A stretch of DNA of 64,000 bases from Codonopsis lanceolata (GCA_013146195.2 CM028377.1:20052796-20116795), one strand, 5' to 3'. Shown: positions 36,820-48,697, counted from the stretch's first letter. A program made the numbers and translations. The notes: generated from the sequence alone by a model not told the origin.

Positions 36820-38236
36820 CTATGATGCATGGATACGCTAGGATGCAAGCATCTCGCGTATCCGACACGCGCCAGATATGGATACGCGAGGGATACGTCG
36901 AATACGCACTCTGATACGTACAGGGTCCTTTTTGACAAAATTTCAAAGTTTGGATACGGGTACCCGAATATGGGTTCCGTAGATCCGGATACGTACACGA
37001 ATAAGGATACGCAATGGCCGCTTTGTCTTCCAAAAAACGGGTATTTAGACCGACTAGAGAGAGACGAGTAGACGACGCATAAATTACAGAAAACATACCT
37101 TGCCGAACCTAAGCCTTCGTGCGTAGCCCTATCAAGCAACCGCCAACCAGCACCGCCGCCGCTCTGCTTCAGTGGTTCGGAGTCATCAGGCTTCAGCCTT
37201 CAGTTCACTTCAACGTTCGCCCTTCACTGTCGCCTTCAGCCTTCACTTTCAGTCGACACTCGACGACGTCTTACAAAGTCAAAGAGTGGTGTGTTGTCGA
37301 CGTCTTACAGAGAGTAAGGTTAGTAACTTAGTATAGTGGTGGTTAGTGGTTACTGCTGCCTTACTGGTTACTTTAGTCTCTTTATTCTTTAAAGAAAGCA
37401 AATAATCAAATATCATATCCTTTAGTCCTTTACAGCCTGTCAGGCACTCAGGCTCTCACCACTCACTTGTACAAATTGTTTGACAATACTGTGTAATATG
37501 TAATGTGTAGTTGTGTACTCACTGTACACTTATTTAAATATGTAATATATCATATTATTAATTATATATATTATATTATATGATCTATAGTATATCTATG
37601 TAATTTGTTGTTTTGTGTTTTTAGTAAAATTTAGTATCTAATTGTATCAATTATCAATTGAAAGCTTGAAATACTTACAATATTTTTTAATTTGTTTTTC
37701 AATTTTGATTATTTTGAATATGACATCTTCCGGTTATGGTTCCAGTAGCGTTGCTTCTTCATCCGTTCGAAAAATTGGAATTGATGAGGAACAAAACCCT
37801 TTATGGAAATATGTATCAAGTATAGAAAAAGATGCAAGTATTGGTGGTAATAGGAAATGGGTATGTAATTATTGTAATAAGAGTTTTGTGGGTAGTTATA
37901 CCCGAGTTAAAGCTCATCTCATAAAGATTAGTGGAAAGGGAATTGGGGCTTGTAGAAATGTGACCGTAGAACATTTGATAGAGATGAAGAAGCTTGATGA
38001 AGAAGCAGAAAAGAAATTAGAATTACAAAAGTCTAAGATAGTTCCACTCCCTGGTTGCACTAGTTCTTTACCCCCTACTGGAATTACCCAACCCCAAGGA
38101 TTCTCGTTCTCCCAGCTCATATATTAAAAAAAAGGCGACTCTGCAATTGAGATGGCTTTTGACATTCAAAACAGAAATCGGTTTGTAAAATTTTTTATTG
38201 GACTCCTTGTGTTGTGCATACTCTTAATCTTGCGTT
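36820..38236 (+). mobile_element. hAT transposon B, internally deleted, 3' end lost
   Basis: Same family as hAT A, in the opposite orientation. The TIR ctatgatgcatggatacg is at 36820, the 5' region to 37719, and the transposase N-terminus at 37720-38127. Near 38180 it jumps to sequence that in hAT A lies about 475 bp further on (the WTPCVVHTLNLAL coding block), then ends at about 38236, where it joins the right host-like copy. It has no 3' TIR, so it could not move by itself. Confidence 0.9.
37720..38127 (+). pseudogene. hAT transposase N-terminal fragment with intact BED zinc finger (element B)
   Basis: ATG 37720 opens a 135-residue frame. It starts MTSSGYGSSSVASSSVRKIG and carries a BED-type finger (KWVCNYCNKSFVG ... 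VKAHLIKI) with both cysteines present. A Lys/Glu-rich helix follows (EMKKLDEEAEKKLELQKSK), then a Pro-rich linker ending at TAA 38125-38127. It is nearly identical to element A in this part but without A's stop codon and Cys-to-Tyr change. What it could encode is a DNA-binding fragment without catalytic or dimerisation domains. Whether it is expressed cannot be told. Confidence 0.85.
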
Positions 38237-39365
38237 AAGGTTCTTTGCTTCACCCTGTTTCAATCGCGGTCCTTTTTCTCCCCGTTCTTCGTCTCTTTCG
38301 TTTCCAAAGTTCTTTCCCCATTCCCTTATGTCGGAATTCAAAGCTCATCGTCTAGAAACTGTAAGTATCTGTATCTTCGTCTATTCTGTAAGTTATTGCT
38401 TCAACTTGTTTCCCCCTTTCTGTTTTGAAGCAATTGTGCCTTCCTCCATAGGAAACGTCCTATTTTTAATCACGATGATTTTTCGTCTCCGAAGTTCCCC
38501 GTTCTTCGTCTCTTTCATCTCCAAAGTTCTGCATTGCAAGGTATGCTATTTTTAAACCTTCTTTTATCTTTGTTTGAGTGTGTTCATGTGAACAATTGTA
38601 TATACATTCTGAACCTTCTTTTATCTTTGTTTGAGTATGTGCCTTCTTTTATGCTTTTGGAATGAGTCAGAATGCATCTTGGATCTGAATGCATTTTGGT
38701 ATTGAGGTTGTACCCCGTTTAGTTTAGTTCCAAGGGTCCTAATAGAAGTTAAGGTAGTTGGGCGAAGCAAATCATTGCAGCATCATCTGAAAGTAGGGTA
38801 GTCTGTTGTTCTTTATTTGAAAAACCTGTCTTTTTAAAATTGCTTGATCAAGTTGCAACCTGATTAGTTTATGATGCCAACATTCTTGAAGTTTACAATT
38901 TCTGTTGAATGGACATAATTTTGCATATAAAAAATTATAAGTTCAAACTTTCATATGATTAATTTAACCCTCTTTGGCAACTGAATGGAATGTAAAAAAT
39001 TATAAGTTGCTTGATCAAGTTGCAGCCTGATTAGTTTATGATGCCAACATTCTTGAAACTGAATGATGGTGTGATCCTCTGTTGAATGGACATAATTTTG
39101 CATATAAAAATTATAAGTTCAAACTTTCATATGATTAATTTAACCCTCTTTGGCAACCGAATGGAATGGGTCTGAATATATATAAAAAATTATAAGTTCA
39201 AACTTTCATATGATTAATTTAACCCAAAGATTACAAATTCTGCACTTTATTAGCTCAGTTGGGGTACACAAGAACTCCCAGCGCAAAGAACTACTTTGGT
39301 TCATGTGAGGGGGGTACCAGGATCAGACCTCAATAGTGCCTCCATTCACCTTGATGGTATCAAAA
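38237..39365 (-). repeat. Right copy of the inverted host-like segment
   Basis: Reverse complement of 29783-30651 plus 36561-36793, with extra sequence at 38237-38350 that the left copy lacks. At the point where the left copy holds hAT A, this copy reads straight through (about 38577-38595), so it is an empty site. It contains an internal near-duplicate (cgttcttcgtctctttc at 38281 and 38505). Confidence 0.87.
38328..38360 (+). other. Possible small first coding exon (MSEFKAHRLET)
   Basis: A pyrimidine-rich, UTR-like stretch leads to ATG 38328 and 11 codons that end exactly at a consensus splice donor, GTAAGT, at 38361. This may be the first exon of a host gene caught in the inverted segment. 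It is short, and no following exon is identified, so it is weak. Confidence 0.2.
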
Positions 39366-39436
39366 GGGTGTCCAACTATCAATTGTGCAGCCCCTCCTAC
39401 AGTCCCAGCCGCTAAGTCCTTGGCTACATCACCCGT
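39350..39436 (-). pseudogene. Exon fragment of a mitochondrial carrier (carnitine/acylcarnitine carrier-like) gene
   Basis: Read on the minus strand, the frame gives T-G-D-V-A-K-D-L then AAGTVGGAAQLIVGHPFDTI-K. This matches the N-terminus of plant mitochondrial carrier proteins of the BOU/carnitine-acylcarnitine type, including the first PX[DE]XX[KR] signature. It ends at AAG followed by GTGAATGG, a possible splice donor. The family normally starts M-G-D; here the first codon is ACG (39434-39436), so the start is lost. Only the last five codons occur in the left inverted copy. Intact carriers have three such repeats over about 300 residues; this is one exon. Confidence 0.75.
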
Positions 39437-39689
39437 CTGTGAATTTTAAACATAGACTCTACATTACATACCAAGTTATCATGATTCATAATTTTTTTAA
39501 AAGGGAAACAGGGGCATCACCCTTCAACATTTTATTAAAATAAAAGATAAGAATACAAGGAGGGGATAACCAATCTAACCCACAAATGGGCGGACAAAGG
39601 AGCCTTATCTCTAACACCAAACATGACAACATAAAACTCACCGCCAAAAAAGAACGACACAATGACGGAAATTAAAAATACCCAATGCA

Positions 39690-40978
39690 TCATCTTTTAA
39701 GACTTGTCGAACGATATTTGGAAGTTGAGCCACTGTCTCATATGTCGTATACGACCTCCTAGCATAGGCCACCTCCGCAAGGTTATCGACCACTTTATGT
39801 ATCTCCCTGTAAACATGCTAGATTTCATAAGCAGCCAGTAAAGTTTTGCAATCAAGCCACCAACTGCCACCATAGAATCTGTTTCTACAATCACCCTTTC
39901 TATATTAATTCTCCTGCATAATCGTAACCCATCTCTTAATGTCGATATCTCTGCATATGTGTTGGTCCCGTGACCATAGAAGCAAGAAAAAGCACAGATC
40001 AAAAAACCACAATGGTTTCGAATAATGCCTCCCCCTGTGCACAAGCCATTCCTAGTAGATCCATCAGTATTTAGTTTATAACTATAACTCAGAGGAGGAT
40101 CCCATCTAAGCCATCTTCCCCTATCATGCAAAACACTTCGCACCGTTACCCCAAGACATTGTAAACTAAGACTACCAAGCACACTGGAAGTCTTCTTCGG
40201 CTTATACACCCTCATGATATCTTGGAGACCATTTTTAATACCTCTTAAAATTTCCTCGTTTTTCATAGGGTTATTATCATAAATTGCCTTACATCTAGCT
40301 TTCCATAACTCCCAACAACCCAACATTAAGGCACTAATTCTACAAGCTCCAACTTGATTTTTTGCCGAGGATCTCTCCATCCATATAGCACAAAGGTGTT
40401 GCATCGATTTATAGGTATCAATGACATGAAAATATCGCGCCAAACTTTTCCATATATAGCTCGCTGCTTTAGACTGTATAAAAAGATGACCAACTGATTC
40501 CTTATGAGGATCATGTTTGCAGCACACATACTTGGAAGCTAACGCAACATGTTTTGAATGAAGGCAAAGATCAACTGGAAGCGCACCATATAGCAGTTTC
40601 CACATAAACCCACTATTTTTTAACGAAAGCCAACTCTGCCAAATCTTTTTTACCCATGAAAGCCTCGGCCACTGCATTCTGTTATGCTGCCAATGCGCCT
40701 TAACATTAAACTCCCCTGAATTGGTATGAACATAAATGAGCTCATCATCCCTTTGATCCTGGAGACAAACCTGTTGAGCCTTTTCATAATCCTCCATTTT
40801 CAACAAGTGTGCAAACTGATCTAACTGAGGAAGAACTTCCATTACCTGAAGATTAAAATCCATCGGCATTGGCCCTTCAAGAATAATGCCACCAATTTTC
40901 TCCCCAAAAAGAAACGTCCCCTTTTCCAATTAACCATCTGCTACTGTGCTGAAGATCCTCCAAATGCCTGTATATAGT
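39690..40978 (-). pseudogene. LINE ORF2, 3' piece: zf-RVT and RNase H
   Basis: A long frame (40929-39697, 410 residues) carries the zinc-binding RT-associated domain (LSWVKKIWQSWLSLKNSGFM, HKESVGHLFIQ) and an RNase H domain (LNTDGSTRNGLCTGGGIIRN, AEISTLRDGL, IVETDSMVAV). Near 39815 a frameshift moves the last catalytic motif, H-V-Y-R-E-I...V-V-D-N-L-A-E, into another frame, so the RNase H is broken at its end. A second shift at a G run near 40922 separates it from the upstream sequence. Confidence 0.9.
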
Positions 40979-41941
40979 TGTTAGAAATTCTTAGTTTATG
41001 AATATGGTTTTAGCCAACTTGGTTGGTTTCCTTTGGGATGTCATGTGTGGGTTGACTAATGTTCAATGAGTCATAAACTATGAAATTTAAAGTTGTAATT
41101 TAGTGGTCAAAATCCATTGTTCAAAGACGTATTAATTGGGAAGTATATTACTTTAAGTATTTGATACTTGTAGTAATTATGGTTTTTCCAATTGGAGTAA
41201 GAGAGATGAAGTTGTGTATTATTTAACTACACGGTTTGTGAACTTAGTGTTCAAAACAAATAAGGTAGTAAACAATTAAGCTCATTTGAACTCTTATCTT
41301 TTATATTAAAGTCTTTGAATGTTTCTAATGAGCTACTTTGTGATCTAACAAATCCTAACGAGGTTAATCTTAGTATTAGTGAATTGGGACTTAGTGACAA
41401 TTCCTAAACTTAGAAGTCTTGTTCAGCAACCTAAGTTTAACAGGGGCCATAGGCCCATAATGAAAAGTAAACGTAAAAAACTAATGATTACACTTTATGA
41501 ATAATCATTAGTTTTTGGGGGTTTCCTTTTCTCTTGCTTGGCTTTTAGTAAGGGTTTTTTGAGAAAGGTAAAGAGGGTAGCGGCAGCATGTTATATAACC
41601 ATGCTGTTATGCTATCATTTTTTGGTCTCTCCACCCGTTGCTCTGTTCTTATTTGCTAATCCATGTGACGAAACGAGCAAAATCTAGCTTAATGAGATAA
41701 CAGTTGAAGTGAACATAATCTTGTGTGCGGATTAGATATGTGTTCTGTGATCGTTTTATCCACGGAAGAAATTGTTGGTACCCGAAATCGCACGAGTAAG
41801 GGGCAAGATTTTCTCTACGGCAAGTCTATTTACAGACGACTCGATCTGATAAGTCTATTAACTATTCTTTAATTTTTTATGTTATTGACATGCAATGTTT
41901 GAGATGTATGTTGTTATTGACTGAAATTGCTATTTCCAACA
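40979..41941 (+). repeat. 5' LTR of the LARD-like element
   Basis: 963 bp, TG...CA. It matches 46011-46974 throughout, including the block tccacggaagaaattgttgg near 41758. Confidence 0.92.
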
Positions 41942-44900
41942 ATCATAGAGAAAAACTATTTTTTTTCGTTGATAATCATGTATCATGCTAGTAATTGTCA
42001 AGATGACTGGTGCCATGATTTTAATAGACATGTAAATTTGCTCAAGCTAGAAAATTCTTGGAAAAGTATTTTATTTAGGACGTAAATTTGGTTTCCTATT
42101 AAAAATATATTTATTTGCGCATGTTATTATTTGTTTTATATGAAATTGATTCTATGTTAGAAGTTACAGTTAATTTATGAGTGACTAGTACAAAGTGTAT
42201 TTTTTTAATTTAGTGAAAATTACTCTTTGTTGGGTATTGTTTCTCATTACTAAATGTAAAAGGTTTTGGGAAAATAGAATAAAATATTATAACGATTAAT
42301 TCGTTGTTGTAAAATATTTCTAACTTCAAGTTTTATAGTTTCATGTTTTTTTTTTTAAAAAGGGAAATAGTGACTGAATACATGAATGTTTTATCCACTC
42401 TTTATGTTCTTATAGAAGCTGAAATGAGATTTTTCGAAACCTCGAGTATATTCAGTTATTGATAAATTTCCTAGTTTTGCGTTAAATTTACTATGTATCT
42501 CAAAATTATATAGGGAAATTGTGTCTCATAATTGATAATTGCCAAAAGAGCATAATAATCGTTATTGTCACAATATGGGCCAAGAATAAATTTTATAAGA
42601 AATCAAAATTGAATCAATGGTGCTGGTATTATGGACATGGTATACATTAGTCATATAGAACTCTTAGTTCAAGGTAACTAATGTTTTACGAGGTTCATTA
42701 GTATAATAGAAGTCAAGTATTTAGTGTTTGAGGATACTTGTTGTTCTTACCTATGTCTCTATGGATAACGGGACAGTTTATTATCTTATTTCTATTACCA
42801 AAGATATTGCTATTTATATGATTTTAAATCCTAAATCTCTATTCTATTTGTGAGTCTTCATAGAGGTTGGTTGACATATAAACAAATGTGTTTTTTTTTT
42901 CTTCTAAACATTTGTTTTTGTCATATACTAACATGAAATTGAGTCCTTGCATGATTAGAGAATATTTTAAAGTTAAATAGCAATACGGTTGTAGTTTTGA
43001 ATTCTATTAACTTTTGTGAGTGGTTGATACGTGTCTGATTGAATGTGTAATTATTTGACATAGTTGAGTGGAATATTTAAATTATGATTCTGGTATAGAA
43101 TAATATATTTAAATATAATTCATGAGCATGCTTTTCTTCGTAAATCCAAATATCTATATATATGTTGATTATAAATTAGTTGGGAAACTTTTCACTATTT
43201 GGTAAGGAATACAGTAATACTAGATTTAATCCATATTGATATTTGTAATTTGAAAAGCATATGGATTAAACAGATGTGAAATACGATATCCTTTTTGTTG
43301 ATGATTGTTGTAGAATAGTGATAGATTTACTTGTTTTCAAGTTGAAATTGAAGCTGGAATACAAACTAGCAAGAGATTTCACAGTTACAGTTTAAGCACT
43401 TCTTAGTGTAATGGGAGAGCAGAACAAAAGATATGAACATTAAAGATATGAGTAACAATTTACTTTGAAGTTTTGGATTACCTAAAGTATATTTCGGACA
43501 AACTTTGAATACGACTCGTCGTATTCTGAATATAGTCATTCCTAATTATAAAGAGAGCAATCCGATCAAACTTTGGAAAAATAGGAAAATTTAGCTTGAT
43601 GTACCTTGAAATGTGGGGGTATCTTGTAGAGGTATTTGTTAACACATATGGTAAAGCTAGATTACAAAATTGTTGGTACGATATATTTGGGCTACATGGA
43701 AAATGATTATGCTTAAGGTTTCAGTTATTAAGAAAATCTTCAGCATAGTTGTTGATCAAAAATTTTGAATTTGTGATGCAACATTCTTTGTAAACTGAAG
43801 GCTCTAAGAACTTTGATCCTACATTTAGTTCAATTCCTAATATTGGGGAATTAATAACAAAATGTGGGGGTTGTTCTAAATAGTTCCAACTCTTATTAGT
43901 CGGAGAACATAGGAGTAAGAGTAGGATTGTTAAGGGTTTTGAGAGTTTATATCACATTAGAAATCGAGAACATTCCTATAACTTTCATGGATGCTAGGTT
44001 TCACATGAAGCTAAGCATTGGAAGGAAGTGGTAAAGTGTGATGAATTTTTTTGTCTCTAATCAAACGTGAGAATTATCAAGCTTACTTCTAGGTATACTA
44101 TGATTGAATGTAATGAACTCTTTAGAGGTAACTTAGACTGTGTGTAACTGTTTTGAAAAGTAACAGTTAGTTTGGTTGCCTAGGAGTTTGAACTTATAAA
44201 AGAATTAGATATTTTTTATATGTAGTTCTTGGTTGCCTGTTTGACTACAATTGATATTCTTTAAGCATGTGCATCTTTATATATTTTTTTGATTCTTCGT
44301 ATTGTTAACAAGATTGTGTGCCGTCATGGCTCTTGAAGGAAAATATGTTTAGATTTGCTAAAGAACTTGTAGATTTTTGTGGTAATATTAAAGTTCGCAA
44401 ACTCGTTAAAATTACTATATGAATTTTAAAAGTCTAGAGTAATGGCATGGAAATCATAATAATAGTAGTTTATTATATGGCTTCCATTACTGAGTGGCAA
44501 TTGTTTCTACAACATGGTAAAGTGATTTGTATTTTGTGTTTTGCCAAGTTGATTGAATTCGTTATGTGGTTATTGAGAAAATTAATGAGACAAAAATTAT
44601 TCTTAAAATAGTAAGTTTGGAATAAAAGATCGATAAAAAAATGTTGGTAATGTGATTCTTGGACTATTATTGATTCATTAAATTGATGTTATAAATATTC
44701 TCAATATATCATACCAAAAGTATAATAATGAGAATTTGAATCATGTGAATAGTAGCATCGTTAAATACGTAATGGTCCTTTTGTAACTTACAGTAAGAAT
44801 AAAGTTGAAATTTGAATGTCTTTATATAGATATTTTCAAACTTATTGGGAGCATGATGCATCTTGAAAATTATATAAGAATGAAAAGTTTCATTCTTGAA

Positions 44901-46010
44901 TATAATTTGAGTGATTACTTTAGCTGTTCAAATAGAGTTCGTTTAGGAACTCTTGGATGAGGTACTTGAGTACCTGAAAAGGAATTTAATCTCTTGATTT
45001 GCAATTGCTAGTACTTGTGGAAATTGTAGCAGAACAGATTATGTTCTTGTTATCATAAGTGGAGGCGCCGCCACTAAGAGATATGATGAACATAATTTGA
45101 TGTCTCGGACTAACTTCAAGGCTGAGTTAAAATGCTTTAGATACTATTGGAGATAAGTTGAATGGTTGCAATGACACATGTCTGGATTGCCCATGATACG
45201 TGTCTATTCATGTTATCTTCGAGTTATGTGGTTTGTTTGATCATAATAGCGAATATTAAACGTATCAAATATGATTATAAACAAGGAACATGTCCAAGTC
45301 AATAAAAATTATAAGGGATATTGTGTTTCGAAAGGTGACAGTTGGTGTTTTTAGGGTACCATAAAAAGAAAACACAACTGACCCTTTAACTTGAGGACTT
45401 GGGGTAGCTCTAGTCCGAAAATCCAGGTTATGAATGAGACTTGGACCGAAACCCATTGTTGATTTACCTACAGTAGCAACCCAACCTATCTGAGTGGAGA
45501 TCCTACAAAGCAGGTTCAATGTGGTATTAACAAACTATAGTGTGGATCAAGCATCTGAAATATAAAGTGACACAGTGTTTGTTTCTATTCCTTGATAAAC
45601 CTGGTAGATGTTACTTACTGCTGATATAGTAAAAGTTTTAGACTTTGAATGGGGTCATGTCTTTTAGACGAGATGTTAGCAGTGCATCTTTGTGACGCCC
45701 AACTAGGTGAATGTTGTTGTTTGGCCGCAACTAGAGGAATGTGGGTTGTTTCTTGAATACATTCATGAGAGTGGATCAGGACGCAGGGCCATAACGCATC
45801 ACCCCTAAAAATTGCTATCATAGCCTATGTTGTGTCGCTACCAACAAAAACCATCACACCAAGGGTTCAAGTTCAAGACACCCGTTCACTTGTTCCTGTG
45901 GGGGTACGCGTTGGATAGCTTAGGTTGTGGTTCAAACCGGAAGGTACCATTACTGAAAAGCACAACATGTATGGAGTTGTTTGTCTTTTCACAATGGATT
46001 TGTGGGGGAT
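41942..46010 (+). other. Internal region of the LARD-like element, coding decayed or absent
   Basis: No usable frame. One stretch, about 43540-43700, keeps traces of a Copia integrase C-terminus on the plus strand (IKLWKNRK, YLEMWGYLVEV, then NTYGKARLQNCWYDIF). These line up with the usual YELWTGRKP...HVWGCPAEV order. This suggests an ancestral Copia polyprotein that eroded beyond recognition. The rest shows nothing I can name. Confidence 0.5.
46000..46010 (+). other. Polypurine tract of the LARD-like element
   Basis: ttgtgggggat directly before the 3' LTR start TGTTAG at 46011. Confidence 0.8.
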
Positions 46011-46974
46011 TGTTAGAAATTCTTAGTTTATGAATATGGTTTTAGCCAACTTGGTTGGTTTCCTTTGGGAGGTCACATGTGGGTTGACTAATGTTCAATA
46101 AGTCATAAACTATGAAATTCAAAGTTGTAATTTTGTGGTTAAAATCCATTGTTCAAAGACGTATTAATTGGGAAGTATATCACTTTAAGTATTTGATACT
46201 TGTAGTAATTATGGTTTTTCCAATTGGAGTAAGAGAGATGAAGTTGTGTATTATTTAACTACACGGTTTGTGAACTTAGTGTTCAAAACAAATAAGGTAG
46301 TAAACAATTAAGCTCATTTGAACTCTTATCTTTTATATTAAAGTCTTTGAATGTTTCTAATGAGCTACTTTGTGATCTAACAAATCCTAACGAGGTTAAT
46401 CTTAGTATTAGTGAATTGGGACTTAGTGTCAATTCCTAAACTTAGAAGCCTTGTTAAGCAACCATAAGTTTAACATGAGCCATAATAAAAAGTAAACATA
46501 AAGAACTAATGATTACACTTTATGAATAATCATTAGTTTTTGGGGGGTTTTCCTTTTCTCTTGCTTGACTTTTAGTAAGGTTTATTTTGGAAAAAGTAAA
46601 GAGGGTAGCAGCAGCATGTTATATAACCATGCCGCTGTACTATCATTTTTTAGTCTCTCCGCCCGTTGCCCTGTTCTTATTTGCTAATCCATGTGACGAA
46701 ACGAGCAAAATCTAGCTTAATGAGATAGTAGTGGAAGTGAACATAATCTTGTGTGCGGATTAGATATGTGTTCTGTGATCGTTTTATCCACGGAGGAAAT
46801 TATTGGTACCCGAAATTGCACGAGTAAGGGGCAAGATTTTCTCAACGACAAGTCTGTTTACAGACGACTTGATCTGATAAGTCTACTAACTATTCTTTAA
46901 ATTTTTTATGTTATTGACATGCAATTCATGTTTAAGATGTATGTTGTTATTGACTGAAATTGCTATTTCTAACA
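46011..46974 (+). repeat. 3' LTR of the LARD-like element
   Basis: 964 bp, the same ends as the 5' LTR, followed by atagc, which nearly repeats the atagt before the 5' LTR. Confidence 0.92.
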
Positions 46975-48697
46975 ATAGCCTTGCCAACTGGAGACATAAC
47001 CCCACAACTATTATTCCCATTGATGCCATATTTCGATTGAGCGTAGTGAGCCCAGATGCTAGTTCCTTGCAAAACTACCCACGCCAATTTGGCCTGCAAC
47101 GACTCCATTACTTGATTTAAAGAACGAATGCCCAATCCTCCTTCTTCAAGAGGTCTACGAACTACATCCCAAGCCACCCAATGCGTATGATTTTTTCCAT
47201 TACTACTCCATAAAAAGGCTGCAGTAGCAGACTCAATACGAGCCACAATAGTTTTCGAAACACGGATTGTGACAAGTGTGTATATAGGGATACTACACAA
47301 AATAGATTTTATTAAAGTAAGCTCATCTCCAAAGGATAAAAGCTAAGCCTTCCAACCATTTATTTTGTGCAGAATCTTTGTCACCAGTGCCTCGAAATAA
47401 ATTGATTTAATCCTCCCCTGAAAAAGCGAAATACCCAGATAAGTCATAGGAAAAGTCTTATGCGAGCAACCTGACCAATCCTTTAATTATCAGCCTAATC
47501 CGTCTACCCGAGCATCTAGACCAATCCTTTAATTATCAGCCTAATCCGTCTACCCGAGCATCTACTTGACACATAGAAACCATTTTTCTCCAAATTTATT
47601 AACTGCCCTAAAGCCTTTTCATAATCAGTCAAAACTTTCCGTAAAGCCTTTAAGAAGCCATTACTTGCTTTGCAAAAAATTTGCATATCGTCAGCATATA
47701 GGAGCTGAGATATCACCATCCCACCCCCCTTCCATGAGCATACGACTTAATCATCCCACACTCCATCTTTATTTTAATCTGAAATGATAAAATTTCCTGT
47801 GCTATAATGAATAACAAGGGAGATAAAGGATCCCCTTGTCGAACCCCTCGAGTCGACTTGAAAAAACCATAGCTGCCACCATTGATCCTTATATTATATC
47901 AAACATTGCTTAACAATCTATATATCATATTGCAGATCCCCTCATTAAAACCACATCCTTGTAAAGCCCGCAGAATAAAATCCCATTCTATTCTATCATA
48001 TGCTTTGAACATGTCAAGTTTAAAAATCATATTTTCTCCTCTAACCCGAGTATCTATCCGATGAGCTAGCTCATGAGCCAAAACCACGTAACCCTGAATG
48101 CTTCTCCCCGTAACAAATCCAGTCTGCTCAGCTAAGATTAATTTAGGCAACATTTTCGCCAAACGAGTAGCCAATATTTTTTATATAATCTTACCTGCAA
48201 AAGGATAAAGGCTGATTGGACGGAAATCTCCAAGGGATGTAGGCTCTAAAATCTTGGGAATCAACACAATAGAAGTGGTAGCTAACCCTTTATGAATATA
48301 TGCACCCTTGAAAAAGGCTTGAATAGCTTTCAAGAACTGAAAAACCAACCAGTGAACCCGTCATTTCTAGGAGCACTATTCGGATTCAGACCCTGAATAG
48401 CCTCCCAGATTTCCAACCCCAACGAAACAGCTCTTATCAGATCATTATCCTGTGCAGTCACATGCCTTGGAAAATTATGAAAGAAGATCTCATCCAATTG
48501 ATGACCAGACCTAGAAAAAAGGTTGGAGAAAAAAGCCACCGCTTGACTCCCAATAATGTTATTATCCGTACACCACATGCCATCGTCATTTTTCATCTTT
48601 ATTAAGTTCCGCCGTTGCGGATCTTTTATACTCGCATGAAAATAGCTAGTGTTTCTATCACCATCTAGAATCCATAATTTCCTTGCTTTTTGTTGTA
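46975..48697 (-). pseudogene. LINE ORF2, middle piece: reverse transcriptase
   Basis: On the minus strand from 48697: the pre-RT motif DGDRNTSYFHAS (about 48660-48625), the RT N-terminal region (LNPNSAPRNDGFTGWFF, normally APGPDGF), then QTGFVTGRSIQG and IFKLDMFKAYDRIEWDF (48174-47899). The catalytic Y-A-D-D lies near 47700-47690 (LLYADDMQIF). Thumb and zinc-linker sequence follows (HWVAWDVVRRPLEEGGLGIR, about 47180-47120). Breaks: shifts near 48330 and 47890, and a 46-bp perfect tandem duplication at 47473-47564. Confidence 0.9.
47473..47564. repeat. 46-bp perfect tandem duplication inside the LINE RT
   Basis: 47473-47518 and 47519-47564 are identical (gaccaatcctttaattatca...). 46 is not a multiple of three, so the duplication alone breaks the frame just downstream of the Y-A-D-D motif. 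It is recent, given perfect identity, or an assembly artefact. Confidence 0.93.

Larger units (their letters stand above)
40979..46974 (+). mobile_element. Non-coding LTR retrotransposon (LARD-like), 6.0 kb
   Basis: Direct LTRs of 963-964 bp at 40979-41941 and 46011-46974, starting TGTTAGAAATTC and ending TTTC(C/T)AACA, look about 95% or more identical by eye. The 4.07-kb internal region is AT-rich and has no frame above about 85 codons. The target-site duplication is atag(t/c) (40974-40978, 46975-46979), with the fifth base differing. The G-rich tract tttgtgggggat before the 3' LTR is the polypurine tract and gives the plus orientation. No standard tRNA-Met PBS follows the 5' LTR. Confidence 0.9.

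Noticed and set aside
36226..37139. Overlapping frames of 100-190 codons in the hAT ends
   Set aside because: They are translations of the ggatacg/cgtatcc subterminal repeats on both strands, and the repeats explain them.
37642..37719. An upstream extension of the hAT B transposase start (MYQLSIES...)
   Set aside because: The sequence before ATG 37720 is AT-rich leader-like; in hAT A the same leader precedes MTSSGYG. The serine-rich start fits BED-hAT N-termini better.
39301..39365. A 3' TIR of hAT B at the end of the right host-like segment
   Set aside because: No ctatg-type inverted end is there. Similarity at this edge belongs to the carrier exon segment shared with the left copy.
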